This document shows, in pieces, positions 16,949 through 24,645 of a DNA stretch of 64,000 nt. Origin of the DNA: Candidatus Kuenenia stuttgartensis. Its GTDB lineage: Bacteria > Planctomycetota > Planctomycetia > Isosphaerales > Isosphaeraceae. The stretch covers positions 1-64,000 of the forward strand of contig CAMBEP010000005.1 in NCBI GenBank assembly GCA_945865635.1, in the 5' to 3' direction. The notes beneath the pieces were generated by a model. It made no database searches. It had not been told where the DNA came from and saw only the letters and a program-made list of their open reading frames with translations. How positions within the stretch are numbered: position 1 is the first letter of the stretch; each line of letters begins with the position of its first letter. The translations under genes and the position numbers were made by a program.

Positions 16949-19900
16949 TCAATCGGAAGCACGACGAATTTGGCCGATCGCATTAATCAGGATCTTAAAT
17001 CCGTTTAATGTATTAGCATTAACTGCATATTTTGTAGCTAAACTACTAGGTCTAGCATCGTACTGATCTACAAAATATATTTGACCCTGAGTTGATGCTG
17101 CGCTTCTATAAATATAAATACCATCTCTTCCTCTAATTTTTGCTTCAACTGATTCCCCCCAACTCAGCGAAAACAAGAATTGGGCATCTGGGTTGGTGGG
17201 GTGTGTCCGGCTGATGACAGATTCACCGGCCTGGGCGCGGGCAATGGCGTCGATCATGGGCACAGCGACCATATCGCGGGTTGGCTCCTTGCCATTTTGG
17301 CCAGGAATTTCAAACAGGCAAATATGATGGGTATTGCCCGGCTTGACCCAGGCCGACCCACCACGAATGGGTCGAATGGTCTGGTCGTTTTTCAAAATCC
17401 GCACAGATTTGATCACCGGGGCATGTGGCGACCCCTCCAGCCCCCGCCTGCCCACCATATGCAGCGGCTCGGCCCAGATATTGGCCCACGCTTTCGGCAA
17501 GATTTTGGCTTTGCTTTCCGGATCAATTCCGTGTCTGGCAAGCCGCTCGATCACAAGCCGGCGCACCTGATCGTCGCGAATTTTCAGGACCTCAGCCAGT
17601 GTGAGTCTGATGAGTTCCTTTCGGAGAACGAAAGTGCCGGGCAATTCCTTCCAGTTTTTGGCGTGTCCACGTGGGCCGGGCATGCCCTTTTCAGGTTTAT
17701 CGGTGGGCCCATAGAGCGTTTCTTCATGCAGAGCGCCTGCAATCCGGCGGCGTGGCTTGTGTGAGACCACGATTTGATTCACAAGGGCTTCAACAGCTTC
17801 CCGAAAGTTTTCTGAGGGCGGTGCAAGAATGGTTCTGCGCTGATTGTCTCTGGCAAATTCGGATCGGGCTTTCCAGTAATGGGAAAGGCCCTGAAGGGTT
17901 CTCCGATTGGTCATGGCAATCACAAGGGCATCCACGGCATGGTGGCGGTGATCTTCCCGATTCTTGAGGTTCAGGCCATCATCGCGGAGCATGTCATTAA
18001 TACCCCAAAGGTGCCTCAATTCGGCGGTGTGCTGGCCCTTGACACAGACCACATCAATGCCGAGCTGCTGAATATAACCATGCACAAGGCGGGTAATATA
18101 GGCTGTGTCAGTAAGCTGGCGGTTGATAAATTCCGTAATTTCAAGCTGCTTGCGAGTAACGCGGTCGAGCTTGGCCATTCGGGCATGAGGCGGCAGGGAT
18201 TTGGTGCGCTGGAGGATGGATTCATACTTCTGCGGGTTGGAATCGGCAAGCCATTCATAGGGAGTCCGATCGGCTTTATCCTGATTTTCATCACGAAAGC
18301 AGACAACCTTATTGGACTGGCTATCGTCGAGGCTTCTGGGATAAGGCAGGATGTGGTCTATGTCGACCTCTCCGCCGAAGAGTTGAACGGTGCTGATCGG
18401 CCTACCGCTATAAAAGCAGAGTTCTTTTTGGTCTCTCCAGATCTGATAACGGATCACGTCGTCGCGAGTGCCTCGATAGCCGAGAGCCTTGATGGAGGTG
18501 CGAGCCGCTTCACGGCGGTCTTCATTTTCGCGCATGGTTTTGGTGGTTTTGGCTCTTTGCTCCTCGCCTCCATGCACTTCGCGGGCGAGTTCGATATGAA
18601 TGGCGCCGGGCATGCCGTGCTCGCGAATGACACCATGAACCACTTTGCGCACTTCCCGCAAGGCTTGCCGCACAAGCGGGTTGGTGATGGATTCAGGGAT
18701 CTCGGGCAAGGTGGATTGAGGGTTGACCACCCGTTGATCAGGCCGGATGTAGCCGGCGGCATGAAGGGCGGAGTCGGTGGCATCGTTGGCCATGAGGCGG
18801 AGGCCCTGCTCCAGAAACGGGAGGAGTCGCTCAATGGCCATAATGCTAAACGAGGCATAGCCTTCGGGCAGAAAGGTTCTGGAAAGGGCCTGAGCCCGCT
18901 CAGGCGAGCATCCCCATTGCGAAGTGGCTCGCTGGAGGATGGCTTCTTCTTCGTCGTGGATCAGGCTATGCACGATTTCATTCTTGAGCGGCCCGGCGAG
19001 ATTGGCCCAATCCTTATGGAAGAGATTTTTTTTGGAGAGATGGTGATCGGTCTTGTGGCCGTCAAGTTTCTTGCGGTCTCCGCGCTGGAGATTGATGATT
19101 TCGTCCTCAGAGATGGAGAGTTCCTTGCGGATTTTGTCAAACTTGCATTCCTCGCTCGTCAAGAGCATCTGAATGAGTTTTGATCGCTGAATTTCGGTTA
19201 AAACGCGCTTGTCGCCGCTTGGCCCAACAATCTGTATATTGTTGACTTCATTGAGGATACGAAAATACTGAAAGCGGCGGTCGGCACGCGGGGCGCGTTT
19301 TTCGCGGGGCTCCAGCTCGCACCGGCCAACGACAGAAGCGGGCCAATACATGGGTCTTTGAAAGAAGATCAGGCCATGAATTCCAAACTCTTCAAGCAGA
19401 GTGGTTTCTTTGGAGTGGCCAATGGGCTCAACTGGATATTTCTGGTCCGGATGGTGGCCGAATTTCAGGTTATCCGTCAGCAAGTCCGGGTGATATTGGC
19501 GTTGGTGCTGCCAGATCTGCTCGAATTCGAAGAGGAACATGTCGCGCCGGGTGTGGCGACCACGAAGCCGCTCGTGTGGCTCCTGATGAATTCCGGCAAG
19601 GAACTGGCCAAGGGTTTGATCGCCCAGTTGAGTGGCAAGGGCAGAGATTTTTTCAAGAGTTTCGGAAGTCTCCTTCTTCCCGCCATCCGACTTCCGGTTC
19701 GAGAGAAAGCCTCGTCTTTGATTGAGATGGATCAGGACCCGCCCGACTTCATGGGGCGTGAGGGGCTCATGCAGGGCGCGCTCCCGCAGGGCGTAAGGAT
19801 CTGTGGTGTCAAGGAGTTGCCTCTGCGCGCCCGGATCCGCAGGGAAGAGGCCGGCATGAATCAGGGCGATTCGGAGCCGTTTTTTGCGACGCGCCCGGCG

Positions 19901-20110
19901 CACCACCTGACGACGCATGCCCCGGGCAATTCTGCGAGCTTCGTTTTTGGAAATTTCACCACCCGTCTGGTCACGGTCCACCCCTTCAGGAAAGACCCGA
20001 ACGCCCATCATCAAAGGCTCAATGACCTCTGGATCGCCATCGCGAACCAAAGCCCAGCCAATGGAATTGGAGCCGATATCAAGACCAAGAACCGTTATGG
20101 AATTTGCCAT
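16949..20110 (-). CDS. Cas9 endonuclease, type II-C
   Basis: A 1053-residue RNA-guided DNA nuclease. RuvC-I carries D11 in LGLDIGSNSIGWA, followed by the Arg-rich bridge helix (about 58-80, RRIARGMRRQVVRRARRKKRLR). RuvC-II has E507 (IHIELAREV), HNH has D585-H586 with N600/N609 (VDIDHILPY..NKVVCFRDENQ), and RuvC-III has H724 and D727 (HHAVDALVIAM). All catalytic residues are present. The length and compact REC lobe fit subtype II-C; there is no csn2 or cas4, and only cas1 and cas2 follow (117-base gap). The C-terminal about 200 residues should be the PAM-interacting domain; the PAM cannot be read from sequence. A degenerate repeat/anti-repeat lies 53 bases upstream of its start. Confidence 0.97.
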   Translation of the reverse strand: MANSITVLGLDIGSNSIGWALVRDGDPEVIEPLMMGVRVFPEGVDRDQTGGEISKNEARRIARGMRRQVVRRARRKKRLRIALIHAGLFPADPGAQRQLLDTTDPYALRERALHEPLTPHEVGRVLIHLNQRRGFLSNRKSDGGKKETSETLEKISALATQLGDQTLGQFLAGIHQEPHERLRGRHTRRDMFLFEFEQIWQHQRQYHPDLLTDNLKFGHHPDQKYPVEPIGHSKETTLLEEFGIHGLIFFQRPMYWPASVVGRCELEPREKRAPRADRRFQYFRILNEVNNIQIVGPSGDKRVLTEIQRSKLIQMLLTSEECKFDKIRKELSISEDEIINLQRGDRKKLDGHKTDHHLSKKNLFHKDWANLAGPLKNEIVHSLIHDEEEAILQRATSQWGCSPERAQALSRTFLPEGYASFSIMAIERLLPFLEQGLRLMANDATDSALHAAGYIRPDQRVVNPQSTLPEIPESITNPLVRQALREVRKVVHGVIREHGMPGAIHIELAREVHGGEEQRAKTTKTMRENEDRREAARTSIKALGYRGTRDDVIRYQIWRDQKELCFYSGRPISTVQLFGGEVDIDHILPYPRSLDDSQSNKVVCFRDENQDKADRTPYEWLADSNPQKYESILQRTKSLPPHARMAKLDRVTRKQLEITEFINRQLTDTAYITRLVHGYIQQLGIDVVCVKGQHTAELRHLWGINDMLRDDGLNLKNREDHRHHAVDALVIAMTNRRTLQGLSHYWKARSEFARDNQRRTILAPPSENFREAVEALVNQIVVSHKPRRRIAGALHEETLYGPTDKPEKGMPGPRGHAKNWKELPGTFVLRKELIRLTLAEVLKIRDDQVRRLVIERLARHGIDPESKAKILPKAWANIWAEPLHMVGRRGLEGSPHAPVIKSVRILKNDQTIRPIRGGSAWVKPGNTHHICLFEIPGQNGKEPTRDMVAVPMIDAIARAQAGESVISRTHPTNPDAQFLFSLSWGESVEAKIRGRDGIYIYRSAASTQGQIYFVDQYDARPSSLATKYAVNANTLNGFKILINAIGQIRRASD

Positions 20111-20126
20111 TTTTCAAAGAATCCGA

Positions 20127-20156
20127 TTGACAAGAGAAACCAACCTAGGTTAGCAT
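20127..20156 (+). promoter_or_regulatory. Promoter of tracrRNA, with palindrome between -35 and -10
   Basis: A perfect -35 TTGACA (20127-20132), an 18-base spacer and TAGCAT (20151-20156, 4 of 6 matches to TATAAT). The predicted start, 7 bases further, is 20163, which is the first base of the anti-repeat. The palindrome AACCTAGGTT (20142-20151) overlaps the spacer and the first -10 base and could be an operator; that is inference. Confidence 0.8.
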
Positions 20157-20162
20157 GATTGA

Positions 20163-20272
20163 AGTGTAACCGATCCGGTCTCGAAAGTCTTTACGCAACA
20201 AAGACAAAAAATTTGCAGGCACTGCTCTGCGGAGCATCCAGCCGTAACCACTAATCCGGGGACGGCTTTTTT
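20163..20272 (+). ncRNA. tracrRNA of the type II-C system
   Basis: The anti-repeat (20163-20199) starts AGTGTAACCGATCCG, identical over 15 bases to the reverse complement of the CRISPR repeat, keeps CTCGAAAG-like pairing with CTTTCG, and ends CGCAAC, pairing with GTTGCG. The duplex therefore has a 6-bp lower stem, a bulge (GATTG against about TCTTTA), and a long upper stem, the usual type II shape. Downstream are a TGCTC-TGCG-GAGCA hairpin (20223-20236) and an intrinsic terminator AGCCGT/ACGGCT with T6 (20240-20272). Predicted length is about 110 nt. It is transcribed divergently from cas9. Structure was paired by hand. Confidence 0.92.
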
Positions 20273-20524
20273 ACTTTTTTTCTTTTTCTTCGTGCACCTG
20301 ATACCAGTTAATCCAGTCCCTCCGCCCAGTATGGTTCTGACCATCAAAATTAATACAACCGGAAAATTCAAAACAAATCTTTTCACCCAACCCTTAGCCA
20401 AGTCTTGCCCAACCATCAAACTCAAACCGTTGGGGCCCCGTAAAAAACACTAAACATACGTACACATTGCCCAACCACCCCGGGCCGAGCACCAGAAAAG
20501 CCACAAAGCCTTACACTGCAATGA

Positions 20525-20901
20525 GAACGGTTCGCCCTGCGAAACAAGGCGACCCAAGCCGGGCGCAGCGCGGCCCGGGCATGGCCGAAGGATGCGGGGG
20601 GCCTCTGGCAAGATCGCCACAAAGCTCTACAGCCAGGGAAGAACGGTTCGCCCTGCGAAACAAGGCGACCTGAGCGGGCCCGATGATGGCCCGATGGCGC
20701 AGGCCGGCGGGAAAGCAGGGTTGGCCAAGGCGGCGCAAACCCTTTCAGGCCAATAACAACGGCGCGCCCTGCGAAACAACGACCGGTTGGAGGTCGAAGT
20801 GCTGGGGGGCCACCGGCGGCGGCCCGAAAAGCCGCCGGCCCCGATCTTCACAACCTCTTTAAGGGAGAGGAGAACGGCCCACAGTGCGAAACAAGGCTGA
20901 A
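20525..20901. repeat. Degenerate 116-bp-period repeat cluster, four units
   Basis: Four copies of a 30-bp block begin at 20525, 20641, 20757 and 20872. The first two are identical (starting GAACGGTTCGCCCTGCGAAA); the third and fourth keep TGCGAAACAA and the AACGG start. Spacing is 116, 116 and 115 bases. The first block folds as GGTTCGCC..GGCGACC (one bulge). The 86-base intervals are mostly dissimilar, though units 1 and 2 also share CCACAAAGC before the block. Minus-strand open frames over the units repeat PCFAGRTV-like peptides but lack starts. The stretch 20273-20928 has no other feature; 20273-20524 shows only a T-rich run after the tracrRNA terminator. Confidence 0.7.
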
Positions 20902-20928
20902 GGGGGTTTTGCCAGGTGTATGGGGGGC

Positions 20929-22236
20929 TTATCGACGGACCAGGTCGACACCCACCCATTCGGAGAGGATCGGGTCAGGCCAGACGCTTCGGATCAAGGG
21001 GTCGGACCAGCCGCGTTCGGGGGTAGGCTGAAGGATGAGCCGCATGCGGTAATGGCCGGCATGAGGGAAGGTGGATTGGGGTTCCAGAGCGATGGCATGA
21101 TCAGGCCACGGCTTGGGGAAGAGGCCCAGGGGGGGCTGGGAGTGGGCATGTTCAAGCCATTCGCCGGCAAGCCAGAGAGCAGAGATGCCCTGAAACTCAA
21201 GCACGACCCGGTGTGCCAGATCAGAGGGATAAGGCAGTTGGAGCGTGGGTATGGGTGGGTTACGAAGGGCGAATTGGTCAGTGAGGGGTAGCAGGAATGG
21301 CTCCTGATTGTCGGCTGAAGGGGCTATGATGAAACCAAGGGCGAGTGCCCATTGGGAGGCTCTTGCGGAGTCGGGCAGGGTGACGAGGGCGCTGGGCTGG
21401 AGGTGGTCGTCCCATTCGAAGCTGGTCGACTGTGCGGGCATGTCGAGTTCCCAGTTGTCGGTAAGGCCGAGGGTTTTGACCTTGAGGTGAAGCAAGAGCC
21501 GGTGAGGGCCGTCGTCCGGGAAGTCGTCGGCGATGACCTGGAGGAGGGATTGGGGCACAGGGGCGGGAGTGGGTTCTTGCCAGGCATCGTCGGCAGCGCG
21601 TCGGGTTCCTGTGACCCGATGTGACCATCTGAGGTGTTGCATGAGCCAGAGGTCAAGGCCGTCGTCAGCCAGCTTAGGCGGCCCATAGGAGGCACGAATG
21701 AGTAGAGAGCCGGTGAGTAGCCTTGGGTACTTGCGCCGGATTTGCCAATCCACACGTAGGGAGCGGGTGAGGATGGCCTTTTCCTCTTCAGGGATGAGCT
21801 CATCGGCTTTCCAGAGTCGTACAAGGGCTTGGGTAGCGGCGAGTCTATGATCCGGTGAAGGCCCATCAGCCATGACCCGGAAGAGCTCGGGGACGACGAT
21901 TCGGCCATGCTTGTGCGAGGCCCTGATCTCGTCGGGCGTGGCCTTGAGGGCGGCAAGCTTGTCGGCCATATCGCGAGCTCGCCTGCCCGCAAGCCACTTT
22001 CGGCCACCGCCAAGGACCAGGAATCCGACGACGGCAATGAAGACCCATCGGCGCGGGTCGACGAGAGTCTTTTGAGGAGTCTCCAGAGGGCGTCCGCCGG
22101 GCTTACGTACGGGAGTGGAGGGATTGGCCGAGGCGCGATCGACCTTTTCAATGGTCTGTGTGACAGGGTCTTGGTCCTGGGCAAGCACGGGCCCCAGATG
22201 ATAGAGAAGAGTGATCAGCCAAAGCCGTTTCAACAT
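20929..22236 (-). CDS. Predicted membrane-anchored protein of unknown function
   Basis: A 435-residue protein. A signal-like N-terminus (MLKRLWLITLLYHLGPVLAQ) is followed by a Pro/Lys-rich linker and a second hydrophobic segment near residues 63-80 (WVFIAVVGFLVLGG). The rest has helical repeats at about 95-165 (REVFR-like, ATQALVRLW) and a long beta-rich C-terminal half, possibly several Ig-like or jelly-roll domains. I do not recognise a family. The stop is beside the repeat cluster; the gene begins 12 bases after the PfkB-type kinase, so the two are probably co-transcribed. Confidence 0.7.
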   Translation of the reverse strand: MLKRLWLITLLYHLGPVLAQDQDPVTQTIEKVDRASANPSTPVRKPGGRPLETPQKTLVDPRRWVFIAVVGFLVLGGGRKWLAGRRARDMADKLAALKATPDEIRASHKHGRIVVPELFRVMADGPSPDHRLAATQALVRLWKADELIPEEEKAILTRSLRVDWQIRRKYPRLLTGSLLIRASYGPPKLADDGLDLWLMQHLRWSHRVTGTRRAADDAWQEPTPAPVPQSLLQVIADDFPDDGPHRLLLHLKVKTLGLTDNWELDMPAQSTSFEWDDHLQPSALVTLPDSARASQWALALGFIIAPSADNQEPFLLPLTDQFALRNPPIPTLQLPYPSDLAHRVVLEFQGISALWLAGEWLEHAHSQPPLGLFPKPWPDHAIALEPQSTFPHAGHYRMRLILQPTPERGWSDPLIRSVWPDPILSEWVGVDLVRR

Positions 22237-22248
22237 TGTGTACCACCC

Positions 22249-23370
22249 TCAGGAGATCTGCCCAAGTTTGATGACCGAGACGAGTTCTGACACGGACGGG
22301 AACCCGAAACCGGGTCGATTGACGGTCAGGCCAGCGGCCGCAGATCCGACACGGGCGGCCCATTGGAGCCCCTCTTGTGTAACAGGCCCGGAGCGTTTCG
22401 ACCAGCCCTGTTGGATCAATTCCCGGAGCAGGAAGGCGGCAAAGGCCTCGCCGGCCCGATTGGTGTCGACAGGTGGCATGGTCCGCGTGAAGAGGGGTTC
22501 ATGATGAGTGAGCCTGTTGCCGGCGGGATCGACCCAGGAGAGATGAGCACCCTTGGGGCCTTGAGTGACGCAGATGATCGCGTCGGAATGAAGCCAGGCC
22601 TGGCGGTCGGCTGGCCGCAACTCATTCCATTCATGATGGTTCAAGCTGATGAGATCAGCCATTCCGGCGAGATCGCCAAGCGGCATAAGCTGGTCGCGGC
22701 AATTGCGCATGGCAGGAGCCAGGACGCGCAGACTATCGGCATGGTGGGCCAGCAATTCGGCCAGTAGAGCGTTATGTAGGGATGCCCCTACGACTAAGCC
22801 CCAAGGGCCAGTCTGGATCATGTCGGCAGCTCTCAGAGCTGCATGGCAGCCGCGCAGGCCGACGGGGAGTTTGTCGCCATGACGGCCGCTTGAGACAATC
22901 AGGGTCCAGTCCGTGGCCTGCCCGTGAATCAGAATGGGGCAATGGCGGACTCGGTTCATTTGCAGGGCCTGTTCGATGCGGTCTCGGGGCTGGTCGCGAA
23001 TGTCCGACAGGGCAGAGACGAGCTCTCCGCCCAGTGCTGCGGCATAGCCAGCCCCCATCCCACCAAGCGATTCGGTCACCTCAATGGCCGGCATTGACAA
23101 TAGCGGATGATCAAGCAGATTGTGGCTGAGCCTGAGCCTCCCGGTCGGATGCCGATTGCCATCAAGGCCCGTCAGGATGAGACGTTTGCCGGAAGGATCG
23201 ACCAATTCCAGGGCCTGGTGCAAGTCGGGGGCGTGCTGAAGGGTCCCGTCCACGCTTTTATCAATGGGAGAGTGGCCTTGAGCAACCAGCGGCAGGCCAA
23301 CCCGCATGACTATATCCAGATAAGCAGGTCCGTAGACGAGGACCTTGGTCTGAGAACTTGGGTCAGTCAT
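22249..23370 (-). CDS. PfkB-family carbohydrate kinase
   Basis: A 373-residue ribokinase-fold protein starting MTDPSSQTKVLVYGPAYLDIVMRV; an upstream ATG at 23412 adds 14 residues and is less likely. PfkB signature 1 is weak (SLGGMGAGYAAALGGE near 95-110, corresponding to GGKGANQAVA). Signature 2 reads PVDTNRAGEAFAA near 325 in place of the usual DTxGAGDAF, so the Gly-Ala-Gly-Asp motif is R-A-G-E, with Glu in place of the catalytic Asp. The family phosphorylates sugars or nucleosides with ATP; the substrate is unknown and activity with this change is uncertain. Divergent from the MBL-fold gene (23623). Confidence 0.75.
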   Translation of the reverse strand: MTDPSSQTKVLVYGPAYLDIVMRVGLPLVAQGHSPIDKSVDGTLQHAPDLHQALELVDPSGKRLILTGLDGNRHPTGRLRLSHNLLDHPLLSMPAIEVTESLGGMGAGYAAALGGELVSALSDIRDQPRDRIEQALQMNRVRHCPILIHGQATDWTLIVSSGRHGDKLPVGLRGCHAALRAADMIQTGPWGLVVGASLHNALLAELLAHHADSLRVLAPAMRNCRDQLMPLGDLAGMADLISLNHHEWNELRPADRQAWLHSDAIICVTQGPKGAHLSWVDPAGNRLTHHEPLFTRTMPPVDTNRAGEAFAAFLLRELIQQGWSKRSGPVTQEGLQWAARVGSAAAGLTVNRPGFGFPSVSELVSVIKLGQIS

Positions 23371-23622
23371 GGCTGGCTGGCATTTCCTGAGGGGCATTGG
23401 GATGGTCTGCAAGAAGCGATGAGATCAGGCCTGGAAGCCATGTCTTCGGGGACGAGGCTTGCAATACAAGCAAGGGTCAGGGCGTTTTGGTTACGGACAA
23501 AACGGCTTGAGGTTGTTATGATATCAGGTAAGAGGTCTTCCAGCGCAAGTGCGAGTCTACTGGCCCTGTCAAATATTGGGGGCATCGCCATTGTCAGCGG
23601 ATGCACCCGAGCCGGAATCTTT

Positions 23623-24492
23623 ATGGAAGCTGACCTGGAATCGCTGGAAACCCCTGTAGACAATGCCCCTGTGCTCTCCATGAAGCACGGAACCATCACG
23701 GTGGAGGGCTATTCGCGAGCGGCCGTCCAAACGTATTGGCGGGTTCCTGAATGGAAGATCGGCTTCGATCTCGGCCTTCAGCCGTGGTCGTTCATGAGCA
23801 CTCCGAACTGGTTCGTCAGCCATGGCCACCTCGACCACATTGCAGCCCTGCCGGCACTTGTGACGCGTCGACGGATGATGAAGATGGAGCCGCCCACAAT
23901 CTACATGCCAGTCGAGATCGTCGAGCCTTGCGAAGCCTTGCTGCGAGTCGTCCAAAGGCTTGACCGCGGCCGGGCTCCGGCCCGACTGGTCGGGCTGAAG
24001 CCCGGCGACACCGTGGAACTCTCACGCGAGCTGGCAGTCAGTGCCTTTCCAACCGATCACCGCATTGAGTCTCTGGGGTTCATTGTCTGGGAAAAACGCA
24101 AGAAGCTGAAGCCTGAACTGGCCCATCTCGACGGCCACCAGATCCGCGATTTAAGGCTCTCGGGCGTGGAAGTTTCCAGCGAATTCCGAATGCCTCGATT
24201 GGCCTACATGGGCGACACCTCGCCCAGCGGCCTGGATGTGGACCCGGCAATCTACCTGGCCAATATCCTGATCTGCGAGATGACTTTCGTCACCAAGTTC
24301 GAACGGCCTGAAGACTCCCACAAATTCGGCCATACGCACCTGGAAGACATCGTCGCTCGGGCCGACAGGTTCAAAAACGAGGTCATCATCGTCTCTCATT
24401 TCAGCACCCGCCAGCATGCCGACACGATTCGCAAAATCGTCGAAAAACGATTGCCCGAATCGATTCGAGATCGCGTTAAAATCTGGCTTTAA
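23623..24492 (+). CDS. RNase Z-like MBL-fold hydrolase
   Basis: A 289-residue protein starting MEADLESLETPVDNAP; further in-frame codons upstream overlap the leader of the divergent kinase and read as non-protein. The active-site motif SHGHLDHIAA (HxHxDH, about residues 67-73), an Asp in YMGDTSPS near 200 and a His in VSHFS near 260 match the tRNase Z/ElaC-type branch of the MBL fold. In that group the enzyme removes the 3' trailer from tRNA precursors. The protein is shorter in its middle than E. coli ElaC, and a different phosphodiesterase role is possible. Confidence 0.75.
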   Translation: MEADLESLETPVDNAPVLSMKHGTITVEGYSRAAVQTYWRVPEWKIGFDLGLQPWSFMSTPNWFVSHGHLDHIAALPALVTRRRMMKMEPPTIYMPVEIVEPCEALLRVVQRLDRGRAPARLVGLKPGDTVELSRELAVSAFPTDHRIESLGFIVWEKRKKLKPELAHLDGHQIRDLRLSGVEVSSEFRMPRLAYMGDTSPSGLDVDPAIYLANILICEMTFVTKFERPEDSHKFGHTHLEDIVARADRFKNEVIIVSHFSTRQHADTIRKIVEKRLPESIRDRVKIWL

Positions 24493-24579
24493 GTCCAATC
24501 CTTCAAATATCTTTCGCATTCCAGTCCCCGGATAATTCCTAACCCTTTGGATTTTCCGGGAATTTTTCTGATTCTCTAT

Positions 24580-24609
24580 TTGCACGGGGCTAATCCCCTA
24601 AGTTATAAT
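24580..24609 (+). promoter_or_regulatory. Promoter of the giant CAP-domain gene
   Basis: TTGCAC (24580-24585) is separated by 18 bases from a perfect TATAAT (24604-24609). The gene start at 24646 follows at a reasonable 5' UTR length, with GGAG upstream of the ATG. Confidence 0.65.
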
Positions 24610-24645
24610 GTATTATAAACATATTGTCCGATACGGAGTGATTCC

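Noticed and set aside
17879..19183. 434-codon plus-strand ORF inside cas9
   Set aside because: Antisense shadow of cas9; no initiation signal, and cas9 is fully supported.
20525..20901. Second CRISPR array
   Set aside because: Intervals of 86 bases are far longer than spacers, the block degenerates through the cluster, and no second cas set is present.
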